Below are positions 54,216 to 62,985 of a stretch of 64,000 nucleotides of DNA, in pieces; positions within the stretch are counted from its first letter, which is position 1, and each line of letters begins with the position of its first letter. The stretch is from Flavobacterium terrigena. Its GTDB lineage: Bacteria > Bacteroidota > Bacteroidia > Flavobacteriales > Flavobacteriaceae. The stretch covers positions 1-64,000 of the forward strand of contig NZ_FNYA01000009.1 in NCBI RefSeq assembly GCF_900108955.1. Direction: 5' to 3'. A program made the translations under genes and the position numbers. The notes under the pieces are model-generated. The model saw nothing but the letters and a program-made list of their open reading frames with translations. It ran no database searches and had not been told where the DNA came from.

Positions 54216-54326
54216 TTTGGTAGTATGTTGTAGTTTTGCGCAAATTTCCAACATTTGAAATTTCCTCAAAAAAATAATTTAACAATTTTAAAACGATTTG
54301 TTAACGAAATCGTTTGCGTAACTATT

Positions 54327-54455
54327 TTATTTCTTCTTTTTCTCGTCTTTTCGATTCGAATTTACCTTTGCTTCCAAATTAAAATTAGGTTCATGTTTAT
54401 GAACTTCCTTTTCTTTTTGATGCTTAATGATTTCTTTAATTTTTGATAGTGCCAT
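54327..54455 (-). CDS. 42-residue lysine-rich small protein
   Basis: A short open frame starts at ATG 54455, one base after the stop of the acyl-CoA reductase gene (TAA-G-ATG), and ends at TAA 54327. It encodes a very basic, helical 42-residue peptide (MALSKIKEIIKHQKEK at the start and KDEKKKK at the end) with two histidines in VHKHEPN. The one-base spacing strongly suggests translational coupling. I know no function; nucleic-acid binding is possible from charge only. An antisense open frame at 54255-54446 is a shadow. Confidence 0.6.
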   Translation of the reverse strand: MALSKIKEIIKHQKEKEVHKHEPNFNLEAKVNSNRKDEKKKK

Positions 54456-54456
54456 C

Positions 54457-55515
54457 TTACAAATTATTTAAAAAAGCTAATGTATCTACATTATCAGCAT
54501 AATCCCATAATTTTGGTTTTTGAGTTTCACCAAAATAAACTGAATTGTCAATAATTCCATTCGAAACCACACATTGAATGATTTCTGCATCTTGTTGTAT
54601 ACGCGCTTTGATTTCGTTTATGTCTTCGTAATATTCATAAAAAACAGAAGAAATAGGTGAGGCGTGACTCGTATCTTCTTTTATAGTTAAAAATTCATTG
54701 TCTAACAATTGAAAGTTACTCATTAAAAATACGGCTTTGTTGTAATCGTAATTATTGGCGTATTTTTCATAGTAAATCACATCTTTTTGAGCGAACATTC
54801 CGTTGAAAAATGAATCGAAATTATAATTTTTAGGAACAAATATTTTAGAAACATTTCGGCAACCTAATCCGAAATATCTAAAAACGTCTTCACTTAATAA
54901 TGTCATTTCTTCTGGAGTTTCATTTCCAGTTAAAACCGCAATCGAATTTCTGCTTTTTCTAATAATTGAAGGTTTATCTTTGAAATAATATTCGAAATAT
55001 CGAGCTGTATTGTTGCTTCCTGTAGCAATTACGGCATCAAAACCTTCTAATTTACCTTCTACAAAAGTTATTTTTTTATTGAAACGTTCATCTAAAGCAA
55101 TTAGATATTTCGCTAAAAATTTAATTAAATAATCGTCTTTACTTGATGTTTTTACCAATACATTATTACCAGAAACTAAAACCGAAACAAAATCGTGAAA
55201 ACCCACTAACGGAATATTTCCAGCTAAAATCAAACCTACATTTTTAGGATCTTTTTCATTGAATGAATACGCTGAAAGCCATTGAATTAGGTTCTCTTCA
55301 GTTAAAGCATCTGCCCAACTAGAAATGCTATAATGCACATTATCTGGTGTAAACCAATTGTTGTGGGATTGCGATAAAGCGATTAAATCTACAAACTGAT
55401 CAAAAAATAAATCATTGTGTAATACAGTGTTATTTTGCTGATTATTGTCTAACGAAAATTGACTTAAAAATTTTCCTAATTCTACAAAACAATTTTTTAT
55501 TTCAGATTGTGACAT
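54457..55515 (-). CDS. Acyl-CoA reductase (LuxC-like)
   Basis: A 352-residue protein of the acyl-CoA reductase family. PKNVGLILAGNIPLVGFHDF is the nucleotide-binding start, DAVIATGSNNTARYFEYYF and RNSIAVLTGNETPEEM follow, and FGLGCRNVSKIFVP carries the likely active cysteine. LuxC-type enzymes reduce an acyl thioester to aldehyde. In Flavobacteria a reductase of this kind next to serC and a ferredoxin is a common arrangement to my knowledge, but its physiological substrate is not known to me. Divergent from the ferredoxin gene. Confidence 0.85.
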   Translation of the reverse strand: MSQSEIKNCFVELGKFLSQFSLDNNQQNNTVLHNDLFFDQFVDLIALSQSHNNWFTPDNVHYSISSWADALTEENLIQWLSAYSFNEKDPKNVGLILAGNIPLVGFHDFVSVLVSGNNVLVKTSSKDDYLIKFLAKYLIALDERFNKKITFVEGKLEGFDAVIATGSNNTARYFEYYFKDKPSIIRKSRNSIAVLTGNETPEEMTLLSEDVFRYFGLGCRNVSKIFVPKNYNFDSFFNGMFAQKDVIYYEKYANNYDYNKAVFLMSNFQLLDNEFLTIKEDTSHASPISSVFYEYYEDINEIKARIQQDAEIIQCVVSNGIIDNSVYFGETQKPKLWDYADNVDTLAFLNNL

Positions 55516-55640
55516 TTCTTTTTTGGTTATATTTAGTTTACGTTGTATTTTTGTACAAAATTAAACATTTAGTTAGACTTTTGTAGCAGAAATTTTTTAA
55601 AACTTCTGACATCTAATTTCTGACATCAAACTTTAAAAAT

Positions 55641-55991
55641 ATGGCAATAATTATAACGGATGAATGTATTAATTGTGGGGCTTGTGAACCAGAATGTCCA
55701 AATACAGCAATATATGAAGGAGCTGACGATTGGCGTTGGAAAGATGGAACGAAACTTTCTGGGAAAATAATTTTACCAGACGGAACGGAAATCGATTCAG
55801 ATGCGGCGCAAACTCCAATTTCTGACGATTTGTATTATATTGTTCCAGGAAAATGTACAGAATGTAAAGGTTTTCATGAAGAACCACAATGCGCAGCTGT
55901 TTGTCCAGTTGATTGTTGTGTTCCCGATGATGAACATGTGGAAAGTGAAGAAACACTTTTAAACAGACAATCATTTTTACATAATGAGTAA
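55641..55991 (+). CDS. 4Fe-4S dicluster ferredoxin
   Basis: A 116-residue two-cluster ferredoxin. The first motif C9-x2-C12-x2-C15-x3-C19-P is in [16 protein letters not shown], and the second C72-x2-C75-x8-C84-x3-C88-P in [20 protein letters not shown] 50-residue insertion between the motifs is usual for this Bacteroidota type. It carries low-potential electrons in the cytoplasm. Its start is divergent from the acyl-CoA reductase gene with a 125-base gap, consistent with shared control. The C-terminus is acidic and ends with SFLHNE. Confidence 0.92.
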   Translation: MAIIITDECINCGACEPECPNTAIYEGADDWRWKDGTKLSGKIILPDGTEIDSDAAQTPISDDLYYIVPGKCTECKGFHEEPQCAAVCPVDCCVPDDEHVESEETLLNRQSFLHNE

Positions 55992-56011
55992 AAAACAATC
56001 AAAGTAAAATA

Positions 56012-56046
56012 AAAAAAAAGCTCTTCATTTTGAAGAGCTTTTTTTT
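56012..56046 (+). terminator. Bidirectional terminator after the ferredoxin gene
   Basis: AAAAAAAAGCTCTTCA pairs perfectly with TGAAGAGCTTTTTTTT around a three-base loop. It stands between the converging ferredoxin and phosphatase genes. Confidence 0.92.
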
Positions 56047-56064
56047 GCATAATTTTTTTAAAAC

Positions 56065-58800
56065 TTATTCAATAATCAGTTTAGCGGTAAATAATTTTCT
56101 AGAATGTATTTTTATAATATACATTCCTTTTGCTAAATCTTGTGTAATCAATGAATACTTGTTATTATTCACGTTTTTCGTTGCATACAATAGTTTACCT
56201 TCCATATCAAATAATTTAATTTCATCAATTGGATAATCACATTGAATAAATGTTTGTTTGTTATTATTTGAAGGATTTGGATATAATTTTATACCATTAT
56301 CGATTTTAAATCCTTCACTTTCTAATGGGCTCATCATTTGAAATTCAACTCTGTTTGAAACTTCATTATAAGAATCGTTTGTAAACATAACGATAAAATA
56401 GTTTCCTGGAGCTGTTGGCATATTTACATTGGTAATTTGTGCTGAACCTTGTGCTACACCATTAAAATATTGATAACTAATTAATGGATCAGAATTTGGA
56501 TTGTCATTTTCATTATATATTCCCAACCAATCTTTTACAATTCCAGGCGCATCTGTCCAAGAAGCTGTAATTTGTTCACCTAAGTCATATACTGGACTAT
56601 CTATCCAAAGTTCCGTAACAATATCACCAACTTTAAAGAATACTTTATTCCCAATGGCATTATTGCTGTTTTGGATGAAATATTGTGCATAATAATATCC
56701 TTTCGGTAAATTACTAAAGGTTTTTGTACCGCTTACAGTAGTTACATATTGCCATGATGTAGCAGGTGCATCACCAGCATTAATTCCCATTTTGTAAATC
56801 CCAATCCAATCGTTTGTGATATTCGGACCATTTGTAAAAGAAACAATTACATTTTGACCTAGAGGATATTCTGTTAAATTAGTACTTAATATTGGTACTG
56901 GTCCAACATAAAAATAAACTCTTGTTGCCACTTCAGTATAACCATTATTAATAAAAAGCGCTGCAAAATAACGACCGGCTTGTGTTAATCCAGAACTATA
57001 ATTGGCGGTTCCACTCGTAGTTCCATTTGTATAAGACCAAAGTGTAGAATTATTAATTCCTGGGACTTGTCCATCTTTGTATATACCAATCCACGTGTTA
57101 CTTGTAGTTGGCGCATTTACATAATTTACAGAAATAGATTGGTTAATTGCATATACATTATTGGTATTATTTAATGAAATTTCAGTAATTCCAACGTTGC
57201 TATTAATTACTTCGAAAGAAACCACATCACTCCAATCAGACCATTCTAAGTTTCTATCTCTATGACGAAGTTTTGCATAATGAATACCATTATCTATTGA
57301 ATTAGCTAGAAGCTCCATTTTAGTAATATCAACACCTAAATTAATATTTACAGTTGAATCTTTTTGTGTACCATATTTTCCAAATAAATTTTCAAAATCA
57401 CGATACGATTCTTTTTCAATAGTATTAAAATCAGCAAATTTTGAAACTACAAATTGAGTGGTATTTAAAAGTTCCGTTTCATTTGTTGAAAATGCAGATC
57501 CAGTAAGTGTTAAAGGAAGTTGAACTGGCGCAGTAAATGTGTTTGTAATACTAGGTTTGTTTGGTCTTTGTTTATTTTTATATCGATGAAACGAATCCAT
57601 TAATTGATTGTTCTTCCATTGTAAAACACTTCCAATCGAATAACTTTCTACATCCATTTTACCGTTTGTAACATCAATATCTACAATTTGATACATCCAA
57701 TTACTAATCGTTTTTTGAACATCTTCAAAGTCTTGTTCCGTTGACATCGACCAATATTGATCCCAAGCCGTTCCACCAGAAATAATTTGGTAAGCCGTTT
57801 GATTTTTTAATTGTCCTCTATGATATAAATGATGATGTGCACCAATATGCATAATGTACTTGTTCGATGTAGTTAATAAAGGAACGGCGGTATCTCTAAC
57901 CCAATTTGAAATATCTCCAACATATTGTTCTGCTTGATAAGGACGATGACTTAAAGAAAAAATCCAATCTACCGTGTTATCGTTTTGTGCAGCAGTTATA
58001 ACTTGTTGTAACCATGCCAATTGCGCTGCACCGGTATGTTCAGAACTCATACTGATAAATAAAACATTTCCAGCTTGTTGCGCATAATAATTCTCCGTGT
58101 TTGATGAAATTCCTTGATACGATAACTCACTCATATAGAAATGACTATAGTACGAATTCATACCTAAAGTTCCGTATGTTTCATGGTTTCCAACTGTAGT
58201 TTGAATTGGAATATTTCCTGAAAGCTCTCTGTTTTTCTTAAAGTGGACATGTTCATAATGATCTAAAGTTCCAACATCAACTTGATCACCAACCATAAAT
58301 GTCATGGAAACATTATCATCTGGAGATAGCGTAGCACCCCATTTTTCTTTAATTTTCCTTTTAGCTGCAGAGACTAATGAATCATAACGAGGTTCGTTTT
58401 TTAATTGATTATCACCCATGATTAAAAATCGAATATGTCCATCTGCAGTTGCTGCTTGCCCAGGATTTGGTAAGGTTTTAAAAGATTTAATGACAGATAA
58501 TTCACTACCAGTTTTAATTCGGTAATAATATTTAGTATTAGCTGTTAAATTTGTAAGTTTTGCAGAATGATAATAATAATTACCAGGATATCCAGTGTCA
58601 GTAAAAATATTAGTATTTCCAGTAACAGTTACGTTTAAATTTGCTGAAGAAGTTCCATATTCAACAATAGTTTCACTATTACTGTTAGTTTTCCAATTTA
58701 CATAAATTGAAGTTGGTGTTACATTTTGTAAATAGGGATGCAATGTCTGTGAAAAACAGGAGTATCCTATTAAAAGAGTTAAGTAGAAAAGTTTTTTCAT
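56065..58800 (-). CDS. Secreted metallophosphatase with T9SS sorting domain
   Basis: A 911-residue surface or secreted enzyme. Order: signal peptide (to YSCFSQ); a fibronectin III-like purple-acid-phosphatase N-terminal domain (NVTPTSIYVNWKTNS, about 20-110); a calcineurin-like phosphoesterase with motifs GDNQ, GDQVD, GNHETYG, SLSHRPY and GAHHHLYHRG; a linker; three related beta modules each with WIGIYK or WLGIYN; and a C-terminal type IX sorting domain (KLYPNPSNNN, then AKGMYIIKI). The Por/T9SS machinery should export it and attach or release it at the cell surface. Substrate unknown. It is a single gene. Confidence 0.9.
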   Translation of the reverse strand: MKKLFYLTLLIGYSCFSQTLHPYLQNVTPTSIYVNWKTNSNSETIVEYGTSSANLNVTVTGNTNIFTDTGYPGNYYYHSAKLTNLTANTKYYYRIKTGSELSVIKSFKTLPNPGQAATADGHIRFLIMGDNQLKNEPRYDSLVSAAKRKIKEKWGATLSPDDNVSMTFMVGDQVDVGTLDHYEHVHFKKNRELSGNIPIQTTVGNHETYGTLGMNSYYSHFYMSELSYQGISSNTENYYAQQAGNVLFISMSSEHTGAAQLAWLQQVITAAQNDNTVDWIFSLSHRPYQAEQYVGDISNWVRDTAVPLLTTSNKYIMHIGAHHHLYHRGQLKNQTAYQIISGGTAWDQYWSMSTEQDFEDVQKTISNWMYQIVDIDVTNGKMDVESYSIGSVLQWKNNQLMDSFHRYKNKQRPNKPSITNTFTAPVQLPLTLTGSAFSTNETELLNTTQFVVSKFADFNTIEKESYRDFENLFGKYGTQKDSTVNINLGVDITKMELLANSIDNGIHYAKLRHRDRNLEWSDWSDVVSFEVINSNVGITEISLNNTNNVYAINQSISVNYVNAPTTSNTWIGIYKDGQVPGINNSTLWSYTNGTTSGTANYSSGLTQAGRYFAALFINNGYTEVATRVYFYVGPVPILSTNLTEYPLGQNVIVSFTNGPNITNDWIGIYKMGINAGDAPATSWQYVTTVSGTKTFSNLPKGYYYAQYFIQNSNNAIGNKVFFKVGDIVTELWIDSPVYDLGEQITASWTDAPGIVKDWLGIYNENDNPNSDPLISYQYFNGVAQGSAQITNVNMPTAPGNYFIVMFTNDSYNEVSNRVEFQMMSPLESEGFKIDNGIKLYPNPSNNNKQTFIQCDYPIDEIKLFDMEGKLLYATKNVNNNKYSLITQDLAKGMYIIKIHSRKLFTAKLIIE

Positions 58801-58949
58801 GATAAATTAATGTTTGTTTATGCTGCAAACTTAGATTCACACTGTTAAGTTAAGTTGCTTTGTTTTTTATTAAAACATATAGATTTTGTTAAATTTATCA
58901 ATCGAAGTAAAGTAATTGTAAAGCGTAATTTTTGTTTTTGTATTTCAAC

Positions 58950-58981
58950 TTTGCTACTCCGTAACTTTTAAACTATATTTG
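58950..58981 (+). promoter_or_regulatory. Bacteroidota-type promoter of ychF
   Basis: TTTG at 58950-58953 and TATATTTG at 58974-58981 are separated by 20 bases, matching the -33/-7 consensus. The gap from 58801 to 59038 holds nothing else recognisable. The leader is about 50 bases. Confidence 0.8.
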
Positions 58982-59038
58982 CAAACTTAAATTTAAAACT
59001 AACTGTTAGCTTTAATAGGTTAACTGAATACAAATAAT

Positions 59039-60133
59039 ATGAAAGCAGGAATTGTAGGCTTACCAAACGTAGGAAAATCGACATTATTTAATTGTTTATC
59101 TAACGCAAAAGCGCAAAGTGCAAACTTTCCTTTTTGTACTATCGAACCAAATATTGGTGTAGTAAACGTACCAGATCCAAGAATTAATCGTTTAGAAGAA
59201 TTGGTAAAACCAGAGCGTGTACAAATGGCAACTGTTGATATTGTTGATATTGCAGGTTTAGTTAAAGGTGCAAGTAAAGGTGAAGGATTAGGAAATCAGT
59301 TTTTAGGAAATATTAGAGAATGTAACGCGATTATTCACGTGTTACGTTGTTTTGATAACGATAATATTGTGCACGTTGATGGTAATGTAAACCCAATTCG
59401 TGATAAAGAAACTATTGACATAGAATTACAATTAAAAGACTTAGAAACAGTTGAAAAACGTTTAGAAAAAGCAAATAAAGGTGCAAAAACCGGAAATGCT
59501 GAAGCAAAAATTGAAAAAAGTATTTTAGATAAAATTAAAGAAGCTTTATTACAAGGAAAATCGGCAAGAACGGTTGAACCAAATGGTATTGAAGAAGCAG
59601 CTTTATACGATGCATTTCAGTTAATTACAGCTAAACCAGTTTTATATGTTTGTAACGTGGACGAAGCATCTGCTGTAAACGGAAACAAATATGTAGATCA
59701 GGTTAGAGAATTAGTAAAAGACGAACAAGCAGAAGTTATTATTCTTTCTGTTGGTGCAGAAGCTGATATTACTGAATTAGAAAGCTACGAAGAACGTCAG
59801 GTTTTCTTAGAAGATATGGGATTATCTGAACCAGGTTCTGCAGTTTTAATTCGTGCAGCTTATAAATTATTAAACTTACAAACGTATTTTACGGCTGGAG
59901 TTAAAGAAGTTAGAGCTTGGACCATTCAAGTTGGAGATACTGCGCCACAAGCGGCTGGAGTAATTCATACCGATTTCGAAAAAGGATTTATCCGTGCAGA
60001 AGTTATTGCTTTTGAAGATTATTCTAATTTAGGAACAGAAGCAAAATGTAAAGAAGCTGGAAAACTTAGAGTTGAAGGTAAAGAATACATTGTGAAAGAT
60101 GGTGATGTTATGCATTTCCGTTTTAACGTGTAA
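59039..60133 (+). CDS. ychF: Ribosome-binding ATPase YchF
   Basis: A 364-residue OBG-family protein. G1 is GLPNVGKS (7-14), G3 is [16 protein letters not shown], and the base-specificity motif is NVDE rather than NKxD, which fits the ATP preference of YchF. A coiled-coil insert ([16 protein letters not shown]) and a C-terminal TGS domain ([20 protein letters not shown]) are present. It associates with ribosomes and takes part in stress responses. Length and domain order are standard. Confidence 0.95.
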   Translation: MKAGIVGLPNVGKSTLFNCLSNAKAQSANFPFCTIEPNIGVVNVPDPRINRLEELVKPERVQMATVDIVDIAGLVKGASKGEGLGNQFLGNIRECNAIIHVLRCFDNDNIVHVDGNVNPIRDKETIDIELQLKDLETVEKRLEKANKGAKTGNAEAKIEKSILDKIKEALLQGKSARTVEPNGIEEAALYDAFQLITAKPVLYVCNVDEASAVNGNKYVDQVRELVKDEQAEVIILSVGAEADITELESYEERQVFLEDMGLSEPGSAVLIRAAYKLLNLQTYFTAGVKEVRAWTIQVGDTAPQAAGVIHTDFEKGFIRAEVIAFEDYSNLGTEAKCKEAGKLRVEGKEYIVKDGDVMHFRFNV

Positions 60134-60236
60134 TTTTAGAAAATAGAATGAAGAAAATTTGAAATCTGCTAATTTGTTTTACCAGATTTTTTTTTGTGGC
60201 ATAACATTTGTTAAGTTCTTCTTAAAATTTACAGAT

Positions 60237-60914
60237 ATGAAAACCATCAAAAAGACTTTAAAATACATAGGCTTATTCTTATTGGCATTAATTACATATG
60301 GATTGCTTGTTTCGTTACTATCTTTTATTCCTGTAAATAGTAATAAAGTTGAGGTTGACGAACCAAAAATTGAAATTTTTATTTTGTCAAACGGAGTTCA
60401 TACTGACATCGTCGTTCCTGTAAAAAATGATACTTTCGATTGGTCGAAACAAATCAAATTCGAATACACAAAAGCAAAAGATTCAACAGCGAAATACTTA
60501 GCAATGGGTTGGGGAGATAGAGGATTTTATTTAGAAACACCAACTTGGGCCGATTTAAAAGTCAGCACGGCTTTAAAAGCTACAACCGGATTAAGTTCTA
60601 GCGCTTTGCATACCACTTTTTACAAAACTATGAAAGAAGATGCGTATTGCAAAAAGATTCAAATTTCGACATCAGAATATCAAAAATTAGTGGTATTTAT
60701 CAATGATTCTTTTGAAACAAAATATGGTTCAACCATCAAAATTGATACGGATGCCGTTTACGGTAAAAACGACATTTTCTACGAAGCAAAAGGAAGTTAT
60801 TCTTTATTTTACACCTGTAATTCTTGGGCAAATCAGGCCTTAAAATCGGCCAACCAAAAAGCAGCTTTACATACTTTAACCGACACTGGAATTTTCAGAC
60901 ATTATTCTAAGTAG
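60237..60914 (+). CDS. DUF2459/TIGR02117 family membrane-anchored protein
   Basis: A 225-residue protein with an N-terminal membrane helix (IGLFLLALITYGLLVSLLSF) and a periplasmic domain. Motifs: IFILSNGVHTDIVVPV, MGWGDRGFYLETPTWADL, a conserved-looking ALHTTFY, and SLFYTCNSWANQALKSA with a cysteine and two asparagines. This matches TIGR02117/DUF2459, which resembles cysteine-hydrolase folds; no reaction is known. ATG 60237 is preferred over TTG 60159, which would add a hydrophobic stretch without family similarity. Confidence 0.85.
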   Translation: MKTIKKTLKYIGLFLLALITYGLLVSLLSFIPVNSNKVEVDEPKIEIFILSNGVHTDIVVPVKNDTFDWSKQIKFEYTKAKDSTAKYLAMGWGDRGFYLETPTWADLKVSTALKATTGLSSSALHTTFYKTMKEDAYCKKIQISTSEYQKLVVFINDSFETKYGSTIKIDTDAVYGKNDIFYEAKGSYSLFYTCNSWANQALKSANQKAALHTLTDTGIFRHYSK

Positions 60915-61060
60915 TTAATAGTGATTAGTAAAAAGTGATAAGCTAATTACTATGGACTAATTACTTTTTATTAAACTCACAACTTCTTAATAACTTCTTC
61001 AAAAACCATTTTTATTTTTTAATGAAATCGTTTATCTTGCAAAAAATCCAAAATCCGATT

Positions 61061-62923
61061 ATGCTAGAGCAACAAGATCAATACAACGAAGATAATATAC
61101 GTTCACTCGACTGGAAAGAGCATATCCGTATGCGTCCGGGAATGTATATTGGAAAATTGGGAGATGGTTCATCACCAGATGATGGTATTTATATTTTATT
61201 AAAAGAGGTTCTCGACAACTGTATCGATGAATTTGTAATGGGTGCTGGTAAAACTATTGAAGTCACTATTAAAGAACGATTGGTTACCGTACGCGATTAT
61301 GGTCGTGGTATTCCATTAGGAAAAGTCGTGGATGTAGTTTCCAAAATGAATACGGGTGGAAAGTACGATTCTAAAGCCTTCAAAAAATCAGTTGGACTAA
61401 ATGGAGTAGGAACCAAGGCAGTTAATGCTTTGTCAAACTTTTTCCGTGTAGAATCTGTTCGTGATAACCAACAAAAAGCGGCCGAATTTTCTGCAGGAAA
61501 TTTAACCTTAGAAGAAGATATCATCGAATCTACAAAACGTAAAGGAACAAAAGTTTCTTTCGTGGCGGATGAGGTAATCTTTAAAAACTACAAATATCGT
61601 AATGAGTATGTAATTAAAATGCTCAAAAACTATTGTTATTTGAATACAGGTTTGACCATTATTTACAATGGTGAAAAATTTTATTCAGACAATGGTTTAA
61701 AAGATTTATTGGAAGAAACCATTATGGAAGAAGATATGGTGTATCCAATTATTCATCTTTTAGGTGACGATATTGAAGTAGCCATAACTCACAGTAAAAC
61801 ACAATATTCAGAAGAATATTATTCTTTCGTAAACGGACAAAACACCACGCAAGGAGGAACGCACTTAGGTGCTTTTCGTGAAGCGGTTGTGAAAACGATT
61901 AAAGAGTATTACAACAAACCTTTTGAGGCTTCAGATATTCGTAAATCGATAGTTTCGGCTATTGTGGTGCGTGTGGAAGAACCAGTTTTCGAAAGTCAGA
62001 CTAAAACTAAGTTGGGTTCTACAGAAATGGGACCAAACGCGCCATCAGTTCGTACGTTTGTAAATGATTTTATTAAAACGAAGCTAGATAACTTCTTGCA
62101 TAAAAATCCAGAAGTTGCGGATGCTTTACTTCGTAAAATTTTACAAGCAGAACGTGAGCGTAAAGAATTATCTGGAATTAGAAAATTAGCGAAAGATAGA
62201 GCGAAGAAAGCGAATTTACATAATAAGAAATTACGCGATTGCCGAGTACATTTAACGGATGCGAAAAACCCAAGAAGTTTAGAAAGTACGCTTTTTATTA
62301 CCGAGGGAGATTCAGCTTCGGGTTCGATTACTAAAAGTCGTGATGTAAATACACAAGCCGTTTTCAGTTTACGTGGTAAGCCACTAAACTCGTACGGAAT
62401 GACCAAGAAAATTGTGTACGAAAACGAAGAATTCAATTTATTGCAAGCGGCACTTAATATTGAAGAAAGCATGGAAGATTTACGCTATAACAATATCGTA
62501 ATTGCTACCGATGCCGATGTCGATGGAATGCACATTCGTTTGTTGTTAATTACGTTCTTCTTACAGTTTTTTCCTGAAATGATTAAAGAAGGTCACTTGT
62601 ATATTTTACAAACGCCTTTATTTAGAATTCGAAATAAAAAAGAAACCATTTATTGCTACTCGGAAGAAGAAAGAAAAGCAGCGATGGAAAAATTAAAACC
62701 AAAACCAGAAATTACCCGATTTAAAGGATTAGGAGAGATTTCGCCAGATGAGTTTAAAAATTTCATTGGAGAAAGTATTCGTTTGGATCCTGTGATGTTA
62801 GATAAAGCCACATCTATTGAAAAATTATTAGAATTCTATATGGGTAAAAACACACCCGACCGTCAAGAGTTTATCATTAACAACTTGAAGGTAGAATTAG
62901 ATGTAGTGGAAGAGGAAGTTTAG
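61061..62923 (+). CDS. parE: DNA topoisomerase IV subunit B
   Basis: A 620-residue ATPase subunit of topoisomerase IV, which decatenates chromosomes. [19 protein letters not shown] and [15 protein letters not shown] form the ATP site. [16 protein letters not shown] and [15 protein letters not shown] are the Toprim motifs; EGDSASGS rather than EGDSAGG separates it from GyrB. ATG 61061 is likely, since the conserved [19 protein letters not shown] follows within 10 residues; ATG 61022 is an alternative. The parC gene starts 62 bases later, so the two are an operon. Confidence 0.93.
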   Translation: MLEQQDQYNEDNIRSLDWKEHIRMRPGMYIGKLGDGSSPDDGIYILLKEVLDNCIDEFVMGAGKTIEVTIKERLVTVRDYGRGIPLGKVVDVVSKMNTGGKYDSKAFKKSVGLNGVGTKAVNALSNFFRVESVRDNQQKAAEFSAGNLTLEEDIIESTKRKGTKVSFVADEVIFKNYKYRNEYVIKMLKNYCYLNTGLTIIYNGEKFYSDNGLKDLLEETIMEEDMVYPIIHLLGDDIEVAITHSKTQYSEEYYSFVNGQNTTQGGTHLGAFREAVVKTIKEYYNKPFEASDIRKSIVSAIVVRVEEPVFESQTKTKLGSTEMGPNAPSVRTFVNDFIKTKLDNFLHKNPEVADALLRKILQAERERKELSGIRKLAKDRAKKANLHNKKLRDCRVHLTDAKNPRSLESTLFITEGDSASGSITKSRDVNTQAVFSLRGKPLNSYGMTKKIVYENEEFNLLQAALNIEESMEDLRYNNIVIATDADVDGMHIRLLLITFFLQFFPEMIKEGHLYILQTPLFRIRNKKETIYCYSEEERKAAMEKLKPKPEITRFKGLGEISPDEFKNFIGESIRLDPVMLDKATSIEKLLEFYMGKNTPDRQEFIINNLKVELDVVEEEV

Positions 62924-62985
62924 AAGAAAAATAAAAACATACTGAAAACTCTGTAATGAATTCAGAGAAAATAAATTCAGCATAA

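Noticed and set aside
54255..54446. Plus-strand 63-residue open frame opposite the small lysine-rich gene
   Set aside because: Rich in Phe and Leu as expected for the antisense of a lysine-rich frame, with no start context.
61996..62472. 158-residue frame antisense to parE
   Set aside because: Composition (Ser, Leu, Phe) is that of an antisense frame, and parE is unambiguous here.
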